From Cunninghamella blakesleeana (lineage: Eukaryota > Mucoromycota > Mucoromycetes > Mucorales > Cunninghamellaceae): a stretch of 64,000 nt of DNA. The stretch spans positions 5,950,001-6,014,000 of the forward strand of contig JAFCIZ010000001.1 in the NCBI GenBank assembly GCA_017871115.1, in the 5' to 3' direction. This document shows positions 37,813-50,997 of this stretch, in pieces (position 1 is the stretch's first letter; the number at the start of each line of letters is the position of its first letter). The notes under the pieces were generated by a model. That model ran no database searches. It had not been told where the DNA came from and saw only the letters and a list, made by a program, of their open reading frames with translations. A program made the position numbers and the translations under genes.

Positions 37813-39069
37813 TATAATGCAAACAAAATTAAAAAAGAGAATATAATTATATATACAAATGAAGTTTAATTAATATACTTTTGTATATGTTTTATACAAT
37901 CATTTTTAGTGGCCTACATCTGCAGCAATTCAAGTACGTGATTTAATGATTGGTACTGTTGATGAATGTATACTTAAGCACGTGTCTTTTACTGTACTTC
38001 CTGGTGAAAAGCTGGCCTTGATTGGTGGCGGTGAACGAAATAGCCTTGTTCTTTGTCTGTTTAGATTTATTGATCCAATAAGAGGTTCCATTAAAATTGA
38101 TGGTGTTAACATTGCTTGGGTAAGGAACAGGCTACAAAAATAAAAAACAATAAAAGACTTAAAAAATGATTTGGTTTGATCCAATTAATATTAATATAAT
38201 TAATATGCATAATTTTTTTAATAGATTGGTATTGAGGATTTGCGCTCTAGGATCACATATATAGCTAAAGACAGTAACTTTATTGGAGATACGGTAAATA
38301 ATGAATAAATAATGAATAAATATACAAACAAATATTTCGTTTATACATATATTAATTATATATACATACATACATATATATATATATTAATTATTATTTA
38401 TAGATAAGAAGTAATTTAGATCCCTTTAGTGAATATGATGATTATGAATTATGGCAAGCGCTTTATAGAGTTCATTTAGCTAGTCCTGAAGACGAAGTCC
38501 ATGGTGGATTAATTCAAGACCTCGACATGCCCATCTCGTTAAAGGAATTTTCAATAGGCGATAGGCAACTCTTAGCATTGGCTCGTGCTTTCTTGCGTGA
38601 TGCAACAAAATTAATTGTTATTGAAGAAGCAAGTGATGATCATCTTAAAATAGCACGTATTATTGAAGAAGAATTAATGGATTCGGTAATTGAAAATTAT
38701 TAAAAATTTTTAGCATAAAAAATTTTTATATTATATATTTTTAATTTTATATAAAAATTTAATTTTTTATGATTTATAAAATTTTTAATATATAGACAAT
38801 AATTTTTGTAGCTCATCAATTGCAACATACCTTGAATTATGACAGAGTAAGTAACAAAAAAAAAATTATAATAATAAATAAAATAAAATGATAAAAAAAC
38901 GTGCTATTTTAAAATGATTAGGAAATATTGAAAATCATTTTATAATGTATGTTTTTTTATATATTAGGTATTTGTGTTTGATCAAGAAGATTTAGTTGAA
39001 ATTGGAAGACCTATGGAACTTTTAAACGAACCAAATAGCCGACTAAGAGCGTTATTCAATTCTAGTTAA
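32598..39069 (+). CDS. ABCC/MRP-type full ABC transporter with degenerate nucleotide-binding sites
   Basis: Sixteen exons: 32598-32639, 32715-32758, 32843-33143, 33266-33610, 33761-34468, 34598-34858, 34971-35119, 35224-35948, 36057-36703, 36775-37388, 37505-37772, 37910-38119, 38225-38293, 38404-38685, 38796-38846 and 38968-39069, giving 1605 residues. The order is an N-terminal membrane segment (TMD0-like), TMD1, NBD1, TMD2 and NBD2, as in MRP/Bpt1-type proteins. NBD1 has Walker A GPNNSGKTT (about 744-752), Q-loop YVPQTPWLETGNIRNN, an altered signature ISETIRRKISLARA and Walker B VIIDDIFSSMD. NBD2 has lost the Walker A lysine (LIGGGERNSLVLCLFRF near 1405), has signature FSIGDRQLLALARAF, Walker B IVIEEASDD and an intact H-loop FVAHQLQHT. 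ABCC proteins move conjugates across vacuole or plasma membrane, but this one may hydrolyse ATP poorly or not at all. Confidence 0.9.
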
Positions 39070-39547
39070 AAAAGATGATTGAAACTTTTTTTTAATGTCT
39101 CAGTTCATGACACTTATAATAACCCATTTAATTCACTCAACCCCCTTCTATTTTTTTTTATATTTATATTTATATTTATATTTATATTTATATTTATATT
39201 TTAATTATTTTTTTTATTCCCCAAAATATTATCACTCATTTTATGAATAAAGTCCGATACTTTTACATATTTATTGGCCAATCAGAGAAGAAAATTTCAT
39301 CATTGCACCTAGATTTAAAATTTTTGCTGGTACACGTTAAAAAATCACTTTCACGAACTAGGTTCGGAGTTTTAAAGGTTAGCCAAGCATTAATATAAAA
39401 AGGGTCAGCTCATTTTTTTTCTTCCTCTTTCTTGTTCCTTTTCTTTTTACATACTATAAAAAAAAAACACATAAAAAAAAAATCTGCTTAATTATATATA
39501 TACACGTATATATCTATCTTTATTTTTTTTAAAAAAAAATCAATACT
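39070..39547. promoter_or_regulatory. Upstream region of the Ecl1-like gene, with TATATT repeat and TATA element
   Basis: 478 bp. A (TATATT)n-type microsatellite covers about 39158-39201. A TATAAAA element at 39394-39400, followed by a GGGTCAGC island and a pyrimidine-rich run, lies about 150 nt before the ATG and could be the core promoter. Confidence 0.4.
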
Positions 39548-40051
39548 ATGAGTGATCTTCATTGGTGTACTACATGCGATAAAGCAATCCAATCTCATTC
39601 TGTAAGTTTGCATTTAAAAAATAATTATTCTATAAAACTTTTTTATTAATTGATCTTATATATTTTTATATCTATATAGAACTCATTATACTGTTCAGAA
39701 GAATGTCTTCGTAAAGATGCTGTATCCCATCACCCTATGCTTGGTTATGATTTTGCAGAATTTAAAGATTTTCCAAGACGATCCAGTTCTGCAACTCCTT
39801 CTTTATTAAGTTTATCACCTGTATTATCTACAACATCTTCTATGACTTCAGTATCACCTACATTATCTCCTTATACACTTCAATCAACTTCATATTCTTC
39901 TTTAAATGATGATATATTACATTTGGATACTTTAAATAACAATAAATCGTCAATCTCTCATAATCAATATCAACATCATCAACATCATCATCAACATCAC
40001 ATTAGCATGCATAAACCAAAATCATCAACTCAAAACATTTTCTTTATTTAA
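39548..40051 (+). CDS. Small Ecl1-like zinc-binding protein
   Basis: Two exons, 39548-39601 and 39680-40051, give 141 residues. The N-terminal 35 residues carry WCTTCDKAIQSHSNSLYCSE followed by ECLRKDAV, a C-x2-C...C-x3-C zinc-binding pattern. It resembles the fungal Ecl1 family, named for extension of chronological lifespan in fission yeast and linked to nutrient and stress signalling. The remainder is Ser/Thr-rich, then His/Gln-rich (HQYQHHQHHHQHH) and probably disordered. The split zinc motif crosses the single intron. Molecular function of the family is poorly defined and no partner is visible in the neighbourhood. Family assignment rests only on the short zinc motif and overall size. Confidence 0.75.
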
Positions 40052-41201
40052 TATTTTATCCATTGTTATATTATTTCATTATTCAAAATAATAATAATAA
40101 TAATAACAATATAATCTGTATATTCATCGTTTTTCTCCTATATATTATATTGATGTTTCATAGCTTTTTCCCCTTTTCATCCTTTTTATTTTTCTCCCCT
40201 ACTATTCTTTTTTTATTTTATTTTATTTTTCCACTTAATGTATGTATATATATAAAAAAATTAAAAAAACTTAACCCATACTCATATTCATTTATCCCAA
40301 AATTTCATATCCATTATTTTTATAAATAAATAAATAAATAAAATAAAAATTCTTAAAAAAATATTTAAGGAAATAAATAATACTAATAAAGTTTGTGTGC
40401 ACTGGCTTTTTTTTTTCCTCAATGATACCATTTATTTGTTTATGATGATACAAAAAAATAAAATAAAGATATATATATAATGTTTATTACAAAAATAAAA
40501 TAGAAATAATGAATAATGATGATGGCTTTAAAGCAAGGCTTATTATACATTACATTTATTTATTTATTTATTCATTTCTATATGTTTGTTTATCTTAATT
40601 AGTGTAAACTATTTTCCAATAAATAGCTCTTAACGTAAAGGTCTCAAAACATTTATCTTTTTTAAACCACATCGCCATTTTAAAAAAAAAAATGCATTCT
40701 ATTTTTGAGTGTCGCCCAGTTTTTTTTTTTTTTTTTTTGGTTTGGTTTGTTTGTTTGTTTCGCTTAAACCAACACCTTTTTTTTTTATTATTCTTTTTTT
40801 CTTTTAATGTTCTTAGAAATCTAAAAACTAAATATGGATAGGGTTCTGTTACTAAAAAAAATTAGATAATATATTTATTTTAAGTGATACGTAAAAAATA
40901 TATATTTTATAAATGATTATATATTATTGTATTTTATAAAGAAAAAAATGAATAATTAATAATGAAGGTGGATATAAATAATAATAGTTATAAAATAAAA
41001 GGATGATAAATAAATAATAATAAAAATAATAAAAATAGCTAAATATGTACAATATTAAAAAAAATGAAAATAGGATGTAGGTGTTAATATTATTTTTGGT
41101 ATATGTGGCAAAAAAAAGTGGGACCACAAATAAAATAATAATGTATGTAAATAAGATTGATTCTTTTTTTTTTTTATAATGAATGATTTTGATGGTTATT
41201 A
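40052..41201. other. Convergent intergenic gap, nothing seen
   Basis: 1.15 kb between converging genes, with many A/T tracts, a (AAT)n run near 40086-40105 and a (GTTT)n run near 40741-40760. No exon or RNA gene is supported. Confidence 0.55.
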
Positions 41202-44200
41202 TTATGTTATGTTGTTATTTGTTGTTGTTGCAGTTTGCTTTTTTATTTTATTTTTGTTGGTTACGAGTAAGAGATCATGTGAGAGAATAGAATCTGGTCG
41301 ATGATCTTCATCATCATCATCAAGATCAAGCTCATCTTTATCTGAGCATGATGGGTCCATTAAAGAATGGTTCAAAGTTGCTTGATAGCTTGAAGGCTGG
41401 AAACATTTTAGCCATATTGACATGGTTTCCTTATTAGCTACTTGTATGTAAAGGTCATACCATCCTTGCCCATGGATTTTAAGTACATAACTCTCCATTT
41501 CTTCCATTTCCATTGTCGCATGAGAATAGTTGATAATTGTTCCATGATTTTTTGATTCTGAAAAATGAGATACATAACCTAGCCAAGGGAATACCATGAT
41601 ACGTTGCATTTGCCATTGAGATAAAAAAGGAAAGTACCGAAACACCTTTCGCACAGGCATCTCTCCCTATTAGTAAACAAGAAAGCAATAAACAAATAAA
41701 TGTAAATAAATATAAATAAATATGAATAAATAAATAAATAAATAAATAAATAAAATATATAAATTTAATTTTTTTTTAAAGTTGCTGTTTATATGATTAT
41801 CAATTACCTCTTGTATAAGTTGCAAATATTTATGTTCGTCTTGTTCATCGTCCTGAGAATGACAACGCGAGGCTGATTTTATATATTTCATTTCATTTTC
41901 TTCAATGGGTTTTAAAAAGGAAGGTTGATAATCATTATTCTGAGTACGATGTCTATCACTACTTGATGGTGAAGTGCGTTTACTATTTTCAACTTGCTGT
42001 ATAAAGAAAGTATATAGTTTTGGTACGAACAACACGGCCCAAGTAAAAAAAGTAGCCCAAAGAATTGAAAAGGTTCCCATATAAAATCGTACATAAAAAT
42101 CCGCTAAAGGGTTCATGAGTGCTGAGTACCCAATGAGCGCCGAGAATAATATATTACTATAATTAAAAAGATGGAAATAAATAAATAATTAGTAAAATAT
42201 TAAAATAATAATAATAATTCTACAATTACACTTACTATACGGAAAGACCCATTTGCTTACATTCGTTATAACGACTGTATTGTTTGCCAGCAAGACGCGT
42301 TTTATAAGCCAAATAAGTAGCAACACATAACATGATGGCGGCATAAGTACTAAGGATCACTTGAAAAACCAACCGATAGCTGCTATTGGTGGAGCATTCC
42401 CAATAGTATGTTGATGAGGATACAATAACCCTAGTAGGCTTTGGCTGTGTAACAGCTAACCCCACAGTTAAAATAATCATAGCTGTTACAACCACTATAG
42501 ATGTTGATTTCATTAATTGCCAATCTGTAATCACATTTCTTGTTATAAATACATTATTAAAAATGCGATATATTCTATAATTTTTAGCTATCATATTCCT
42601 GTTTAATAATTTAAATAGTAAAAATAGAATAAAAATTGACGATGAGTTTAAAATATAAGATCTTATTGTTTTTTTTTTCTTTAATATTAATAATAATATA
42701 TTAATTTACCCCAATACTAGTAAAAATCCCAGATTGAATGTAATTGGTGCTAAATAACACGTAAGTTGAGTTGGTTGATCGATTCTCTCAATTGTTGCGG
42801 CAAAAGTTAAAATAATCCCAATCAATTCTAGACAACAAAACAATGGACTATTTTGGTTTTTTTATCACGTCATAAAAAAACAAAAACCAACAAATAGATA
42901 TTAGTCATTTTTTTTTTTTTTTTGCTCTAAACAATGCATTTATCATTATTATAGTTTGTATACCTTGATGCTCTAAATATTTCATTTTTTCGAAATACCA
43001 ATACAATGATAAAAGTAAAAATAGATAAAAGTATACCAAGAGAGCACATTGATATGATACCCAAAGAAATAGGAGATAAATAAGTTGGGTTCAATGCTAT
43101 GCTTGGAGGTGCATCAGCTGGCGGCTAATAAATAAAATTAAAATAAGATAATAATCGTTATTAATATGTTTCTAAATATATAGCTATTGTCATAATATTG
43201 ATATATGTATTATTTTACTTTTATACTGCCATCATAAAACATAGGAGGGTGTGTTAATTCTATTTTTCCACTTAGACTGTGCCCAATATTAACCGAAATA
43301 CCATGTTGAAGATTATATATAAGAAAGTTACTAAGGATAGTATTACAATAATAAGAAAGTTATTAATAAAGGATAGAATCATAAATGATAATAGCAGTAA
43401 TCTCACTATTTCTATTGTTTTTGTTTTTGTTTTTATTTTAAAAAAATCTTACCTAATAGATAGATCTCCGTTCGAATCATAGATCATTGGCCCACTGGGT
43501 CCGACGTAATTTACATTAAAAGCCTGAGGAAGCATAGAAGAGCCCAAATCACCACCTGCAAGACGTTTCAATGTGTCATTTTGTTCTGATGGTGAAGATA
43601 AAATATTTTTAAAACCATTTGCCATTACCATCATGCATGAATATGCCAAACTATAAACCAAAAAAAATAAACAAATAAATAAATGAATCATATGTATATA
43701 TTGTGTAAACTAATGTTTATATATATTACCCTTCATTGGCGCTAGTTTCATTAACACCAGCTCTTGGATATCTAAAATAGTCAAAAAGGAAATAAGAATA
43801 AGATAAACGATGATAAGGTAAGTGTGAATATATTATTTTAAAAGTATTAATTACATACGATCGTGAATCCAAGGTAGACCATTGTTTTAAAAAACGCTCA
43901 TAAGGAGGATAACCATTTAGGCTTAACCAATTATCAAACATAAAAATCCCATTAAATGTTGTATTGTAATCGATTGGACTGGATGGATTTTGTTGATTAT
44001 ATTTTTTTACATCATTTTGCAATTGAATATCATTTAAGCCTAAGAGTAACCAAGTATAATCACTTGTTAAATATCCTAATGAAGCAGCTTGGATCATTAA
44101 AGAGGATTGTTCTTTATCTGTAGCAGCAACAACAATAACTCTGGCATTTCCTTGGGTTATATTTTGTAAAGCGAAGGTCATATCTTTTACATCTAAACTA

Positions 44201-45329
44201 GGATCAAATGAGTGAGATTGAATAATTTCTAATCCTTGGGTATCTGCTTGGATAATAGCACGTTGAAAAACTAGAAAAAGCAAAGCCAAATTAAAAGTAT
44301 AAAAATAAATAGAGTAAATATATTTATATATTCTCAAAATTATTCAATCGTTTTATATTTTTATTTTAAAAGATTATTGTATTTTAATTACATTGTTGTC
44401 CTAATGTTGAATCTGGGTATATGACACCAACCTTTGACCATCCCTGTAAAGTTGCAAAAGATAGCATAACATCTGCAAAAATAACTTGAGTCGGGATTGT
44501 TCTAAAAAAATATTTATATTGTGATTTATCAGACAAAGCAACTAGAAAAGAATAAAAGAAAAATAAAAAAAATAAGTATATATCCTTTTTTTTTTTTTTA
44601 ATAATACTCATTATCATGACTTTATTAAATATTACTTGTCTTTGAAGAGAAAGAGCATTGGGGTATGGAAAGAGTACTTGACATTAAAGCACTAAGGCTG
44701 GTCCAAGAAGAAGAAATATCGCCTATAACTCCGATAACACCATGTTGCATAAGCGTGACTGAGGCATACACAGCGTTGGTTACTGATATTTGTTGATTAG
44801 TACCTGAATCAGGAAAAGAATCTTTATAGACTACTGTAAAATAAGCACCAGGGATTAATTGATTTTGATTCAAATCATTCATTGCCAGGCGTATAGCTGA
44901 AGCTCCACTATGTACATAAACGCACACAAAAAAAAAAAAAATAAAGGTAGAAAAATATACATAAAAATAGGGATATGAAAGTTAATATCTATATATGTAT
45001 ATTTAAATAAAAGTATTCTATAAATATATATTAAAATAAACTTAAATACCTCCAAACAATATTAGCTGTAAGATTATCACCTTCTTGACTAAAAGGAAGT
45101 AAAACTCCAATCTATTATTATTGATATATAAGTAAATATTAATGTAATCAATTGATAAAACGTAATATAATAACATTTATAATATCATTTATATATATTT
45201 TACTTTAAGTTCCACTAAACCAGTTGTATTTATGTTTGGTCGTATAATAAAAGTGTCGTTATCAATACGAGATATAGAAGTATTGACATCTTGTAGTATT
45301 GATTGTCCAAATACATTGATCAAAGACAT
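41202..45329 (-). CDS. Class C GPCR, GABA-B receptor-like, with PH-like C-terminal tail
   Basis: Thirteen exons: 45329-45204, 45111-45050, 44907-44636, 44541-44392, 44270-43859, 43771-43730, 43650-43453, 43330-43219, 43124-42964, 42847-42710, 42598-42236, 42156-41808 and 41666-41202, giving 949 residues. Residues about 40-430 form a Venus-flytrap ligand-binding domain (IGVLLPFSQEGDN, AIRLAMNDLNQNQLIPG, VIGVIGDISSSWTSLSAL, GWSKVGVIYPDSTLGQQ). Seven membrane helices follow: SPISLGIISMCSLGILLSIF, SSPLFCCLELIGIILTFAAT, FNLGFLLVLGNMIAKNYRI (AK-x2-R-x3-IF as in GABA-B receptors), then STSIVVVTAMIILTVGLAV and further helices to TFFTWAVLFVPKLYTFF. The tail has SYVLKIHGQGWYDLYIQVAN and KETMSIWLKCFQ, a PH-like strand-and-helix pattern. 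The chosen ATG gives no obvious signal peptide, so a further upstream exon may be missing. The ligand is unknown. Confidence 0.9.
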
Positions 45330-45979
45330 ATATATATATTATTATTACTCTACCAAGTTTTTGGTTTATAATAATTATAGATGGAAAAAAGAAAGAAAAG
45401 TATAAAAATATATTATATTAAAGGAACATCACTTAAAAGGGGTAAAAAAAAAAAAAAAACTTATTTTTTGAAGTTAGAATCATTATAAGTATTAGTTTTT
45501 TATCAGAAAGAAAGAAATAAAAAGGGGGTTTTGAAAAAAAAAAAAAAAAATTACACTATTATAAAAAAGAAATGGCGGGGATTAAAAATGAAAAAAGGGA
45601 GATCAAGGTCTATAACTTTTATAATATTAATGTAACATTAATATAATATTATATGTGAATCATATACCTATTATATATAAACATGTCAATACTTTTTATA
45701 TAAAATAAAGCAGCAGCTTTTTTTAAAAAAATAAATAAGAACGACTATAATTTTTTACTTTTTATTAAATGTTTTAAGTATTCTAATTATATATATATAT
45801 ATATATATAATTAGTGTTCTATCCTCCTATGTTAAAAGAATAATTAAATCAAAACTAGAATATTTTTATATAGATTGAACTACCCTCCTAAAATAATAAT
45901 AGAGTAGTAACTATTTTTTTTTTTTGCATAAAAAATCATGTATTAAAATTCCGCTTTAAAAAAAACCCAATTTTATTTT
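45330..45979. other. Intergenic region upstream of the GPCR gene
   Basis: 650 bp between two minus-strand genes. AT-rich with A/T homopolymers and a GC-containing patch AAATGGCGGGG near 45571. It could hide a first GPCR exon carrying the missing signal peptide, but none was found by eye. Confidence 0.4.
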
Positions 45980-47307
45980 TTATTTATGAAGTTTTTTATC
46001 TAACTTATCAACTAATTTATAGGGAAGTAAAGGTATCCTAGTAGTGGATCCTTTCTTTTCTCGTTCTGCTTTTTGTTTAAGTTCTTGGTACATGGATTCA
46101 GATGATTTATTTTTTTCCCATAATCCTTCTATATTATATTCAAGAGGTTGATTCGGTTTTTGTTGATAAAATGGAATGATCCATTTACTATCTATATATT
46201 CCGTTCTATTATTATAATACACTTGTTGGTCATCTTCTTCTCTATTATTAACTTTCTTCTTATTTTCTATTTCTTTTTGATTTCCATTTAATAAATGGCT
46301 TAATTGTTTTAAATTTGTATTTTCTAATAAAAGTGAATTGGTGGAAGTTGTGGTAGTGGTTGAACTATATGATTTTCTTTTTTCGTCAAATGATGATGAT
46401 GATTGTCTTGCTTTTGGTATATCCATAGTGGCACGTTGAATAACCCATTCTTCTAAATATTTTGGTAACTGGGCTTCTTGAACTTCATAGCGATATTGGA
46501 CAACACATTTTTTAATTTGTAGAGCATTTAAAAGATGAAAGCTTTGACATGTGCTTGTAAAAACATCTACATTGTTTAAACCAGAGACACATTGGAGTAA
46601 TTGTAGCAATTGCGTTAATCGATCAATGCCTAAATTTTTACTTTCTGTTTTAGCATCATATAATAAATCATCAAAATGTTGTTCTTGTCCCCATTCTTCC
46701 AAAACGGATAAATTTAATTTAATATGAAGTGCTTTGGACCGACATAAGTATTTTTTGTTCATTAAGATACGATTAAAAGCTTCACTTAATAAATAGTAAA
46801 AACATTGAGATAGTATGTGTTTAGTGATAAACTCGGGCAAATCAAAAGTAAGTAACATGGTTTTTTTAAGGTGGTTGAAAGTAGATATAATATAATGAGG
46901 TCCAGTTTCGTTATTACTATTGTTGTAATTATTGTTATCTGCTGCTGATGCTGAGTTGCCATCCATGGAGACTCTGACAGAATTACGACGTTGAAAGAAT
47001 TTAGACCATTCACTAGAATCCACAAAATCAACGGGGAGCATTTCTTGAATAGGTTCAAAATCTAATAGCCCAGGTTCAATCACTTTATCTAATCGTTTTT
47101 CACAATCTTTAATGAATAATGTATACAGTTCTATAAATATATCTGATAATTTTAATTGATGTTCTTGAGTAGCACCATTTAATCCAGAATCTCGTCGAAG
47201 GTATATTAATAGCTGATATATATTGGTCATCCAAAAACATAACTGTTGTCCATCTTTTGTACTTTGCTATAAAAAAGAAAAAATATAATAATTGTTTATT
47301 ATGCATG

Positions 47308-47343
<36 letters not shown>

Positions 47344-49258
47344 TCTTTTATTTCTTTTATATATATCTTAATCTATTTTTTTTTATTTTTTTTTATTTTT
47401 TTATTTAATTAATAGAATAAAACTTACTTTAACCAATTGAGTTAATTTATTAAAGGTTAATTGAAAGAATTGATCAAGGGTGCCACGACAAGAATAATAA
47501 TGAGCAAACCGTGCGCATAAGAACAAGATATTGGCAGGAACCCACATATGCTCATCGTTAGGAAGAATAGGTTTTGAAAGATTTTTAAAATCCAGTGCTG
47601 TATCTAATATCACTTGAAGATTATCTAATGAAAAAACAAACATTTGGTCTACAAGACATCTATCCCAAATAAATATATTTGTTGACCGAATACTAGCCTC
47701 AAATTTAGCTATTTGAGATGCTTCATCTTCTTCATCATCATCATTATCTTCTTCTTCTTTTCCTTCGCCCTCTATATTATGATCATCTTGATTTAATCCA
47801 TTAATCCATTTACCATGTTGATTAGTTTTATCACCTAAAATAGTACCGTTTACTATCGACCCTCCATCCCCGTCCATACTTTTTCCTCTTCTACTATCAT
47901 AATTATTGCTGCTGTTGTTATTTGATAAGAGATCATAAAAAAGCTCATGTCGCTGTGTTAACAATCGATGTCTATCTGATTCTGCTGTCATAAAATGAGT
48001 GTAAGCATCCATTCCTGAATGTTGGAAAGTGCTTTTTTTGCTGCTAGTAGCTGGCGAAGAAGAGGATGGAATTATAGGTGTGGACTGGCGACGTGTTGCT
48101 TTAAAATTAGCAACTTGTGATAATTGATTTTTCAATTTCATTTTACGTTTTAATGCCGTTCTATCCATGGTAATAATTTGTTTTTTAGAATATTTTGCTG
48201 CGTCTTTCAATAAATCCACCATTCGATTATCGTCTTTAAGTATAAAATCGACTACAGTATTACCTGTTGTTGTTTGTATTTCTGGTTTTGCACGATGAGA
48301 TAAAAGTAAGTCGACAATAGATCCATGATGGTTAACTGTTGCCCACATTAATGCTGTCCACCCAACTATTTTTTTTTAAAAAAATAAATAAATAGAAAAT
48401 AACAATAAAAATAAAATGATATTAAATTTCATGAAAGAAAAAAATTAAAAAAAAAAAAAGAGAGAATAAGAAAGAAATGTGCTTACAATTATCTTGTTCA
48501 TCAATAGGGGCACCAGATTGCAATAATAGTTCCACTATGTCAATATGCCCAAAACATGATGCATAAATTAAAGCAGTCGTACCATCATCTTGATCCATAG
48601 CATAAATTAAGTCTTTACAAGATTGTATCATGTCCTTTATTACATTTATTTTACCATTGGAAGCAGCAGCAAGAAACGTTTTAACTAACTCTTTATCTTG
48701 AATCTCTACAATAGGCTTTTTCTTTTTCGTTTTTTTGATTTGCTGTTGCTGTTTAATGGAAGTAGAAGAAGAATGAGTGGACGAAAGTGAGGAAGATAAG
48801 CCATCCATAGGCAAAATAGAAGAATGGCGTCTGATATTTGGTGTGGCATCATTTGAAGATGGAATAGTAGAAGGAGAAGAAGTTATCATTGAAATAGGTG
48901 ATTGAATAGGAGATGGCTGTAGTTGTTGACTTTTATTACTATTATTTACTTTATGATTTGATTTCAAAGCAGTTTCTTTTTTATTAACCGTTGCTGTTGT
49001 CGGTGTAGGGGCAGTTTTTTGCATTTGATTGAGCATTGAACAAAATTGTTGAAAACTATCAGCTATTTTAGCGTTCAGTTCATCCGAAGACATTACAGGT
49101 TCAGCAGAATAAATGGATCTTGGTCTTGGTTGAGCTACACTTTTATTTCTACGTAACTGGGGTGCAAAAGTATTTTGTGCTGCCATAGTATCGATAGTTA
49201 AGGTTGATAAAGACCTTTGGTTAGAGGTTGGTCTTTGTACTTGCTTATTTTGTTCCAT
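45980..49258 (-). CDS. Ankyrin-repeat plus DIL (dilute) domain protein
   Basis: Three exons, 49258-48487, 48365-47428 and 47266-45980, give 998 residues. The first 190 residues are Ser/Thr/Gln-rich and disordered. Two to three ankyrin repeats follow (KTFLAAASNGKINVIKDMI, DDGTTALIYASCFGHIDIVE, LLLQSGAPIDEQDN, GWTALMWATVNHHGSIVDLL). After an acidic linker, the C-terminal half is a DIL-type domain: RDSGLNGATQEHQLKLSDIF, FQLTFNKLTQLVKSTKDGQQ, ILSQCFYYLLSEAFNRIL and IDRLTQLLQLLQCVSGLN. DIL domains bind cargo in class V myosins, but this protein has no motor. Ankyrin-DIL proteins occur widely in fungi; a polarity or membrane-traffic role is inference. Confidence 0.88.
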
Positions 49259-49544
49259 TTATTTCATATATATGTTAATAAAAAAGAAAAAAAAATTGAG
49301 AGAAAAGAAAAAAAGAAGGTAAATTGATAAAAAAAATGGGGAGTCAAAATAATTTTTGTACAACTGTAAAAATAGGGTTTAATTTTTTTAAGGCCAGTTA
49401 TATGAACTTTTTTTTAAAACGAAACATATGATTTACGCACATTATATATTAGCTTTATTACTATACCTCTCATAATAATTACTATTAATAAAATAATTAG
49501 TAATAATTTAATTGAACAATTCATATTATGTATACACATATTTA

Positions 49545-49575
<31 letters not shown>

Positions 49576-49821
49576 CATATAAAAAAATAAATAAATGGCA
49601 TCATTTTATTACTATTTTTTTTATAAAAATATGATATAAAAAATCATTAAAGCAAAATAACATTGTAGTTAATTGCTGCCATAATTAATTAAGTATTACA
49701 AAATAATTTTTTAAGGCTATTTTTTTTTTTTTTTAATAATAACATTGCTTTTCTAAATTTATACTTAAATGTATAATAATAATATTTACATGTACAATTT
49801 TTTTTTTCTTTTATTTATAAA
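49259..49821. other. Intergenic spacer, nothing seen
   Basis: 563 bp, AT-rich, with a (TA)n run near 49550-49574. It joins the upstream side of the ankyrin-DIL gene to the 3' end of the Sur7-like gene. Confidence 0.55.
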
Positions 49822-50785
49822 TTAAAATTTATGTGTTGGTAAAGTTGGAGGAGGAGGGCGTCGATGAACTTGCCTTCTTCTTCTTCTTCTTGTTCTTTGT
49901 CGTTGTATTGCTTCTATTGCTTTTCGTTTATATTTTGGACGGTCAGACCAACAATGTGCTGCGAAACCAATACATCCAAATAATAAAAGCAAACTACTTA
50001 TACCAAGCAAATAAATTGAAGGTCCCCAAGAATAAGTTAAATCGAACAATGTATTAAAAGATTGAAATAATGTCATGTAAGTAAAAAGGATAAAAGCTAA
50101 TCCACAGGCACTACAAACAAATGCAACAATAGAAAGAAATCCACCACAACAAGGTACTGTCTCACTATTTTTTGTTGTAAATATGCTTACTATAAATGGG
50201 TCACGTTCAAAAGAATATTAAAAAATGAAATAATAAATAAAAATCTCTAATTGATATAGTATATATTGATTTTTTTAAAAAAATGAAGCTTACAACAAAA
50301 AGTAATAAAGGCAAATACCCCAATTGGTAAAACAATCACACTAGATTTATGTAAAGCAAGCTGTTTACTCATATCCATTTGAAATTGTAGCATTTGAACA
50401 CTTTCAGCTCCAGTTAATTGAACTAATCGATCAAGATCTAAAATATTATTAAAATGATATCATTGAATAATTAAAAAATATTTTTCATTGTAATAATGCA
50501 CTTTTACTTTTTTCATTTTTCCCTCTTTTTTTTTTATTTTCATTTTTTACCTATATCATACATTAATGCAGGAGTTGTACAATTATAATTATTTGATTTC
50601 ATATCCAATAAACAAGAATTATAAGGTCCGTAACGTACGGATAAAGAGTTATCAGCTTTGGTTGCTTTTACAAAATAAAGATCATTCAAAAATGAAGAAT
50701 TAAAGGTCACACCAATATTAATGAATATCAGTAATACAAGTGCTATAAAAGAAAAAAATAATGCTGTAAAATAAGATCCACGCAT
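49822..50785 (-). CDS. Sur7/PalI-family four-helix membrane protein
   Basis: Three exons, 50785-50551, 50437-50294 and 50189-49822, give 248 residues. The first membrane helix is FTALFFSFIALVLLIFINIG. The extracellular loop carries VRYGPYNSCLLDMKSNNYNC with the paired cysteines typical of the claudin-like Sur7/PalI superfamily. Three further helices follow: SSVIVLPIGVFAFITFC, FLSIVAFVCSACGLAFILF and YLLGISSLLLLFGCIGFAAH. The cytoplasmic C-terminus is short and strongly basic (RQRTRRRRRRQVHRR) then proline-rich. Relatives mark eisosomes in yeasts or act in ambient-pH sensing at the plasma membrane; which applies here cannot be told. Confidence 0.85.
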
Positions 50786-50997
50786 AAAATAAATTATATA
50801 TATATATTAATAAATAAAAAAAAGGAAAAGAAAAAAAAAATAAAGTAAAAGGGAAAGAAAAGAAAGAAATAGATATAGTGTGGGGGGATAAAAGTAATAT
50901 AAACTTTTCAAATGATTGGTTGTATCACATAAGTTGATATTATTATTTTTATTTTATTTTTTTCAAGACCAAAATTTAATATCTTGATTTTTTTATC

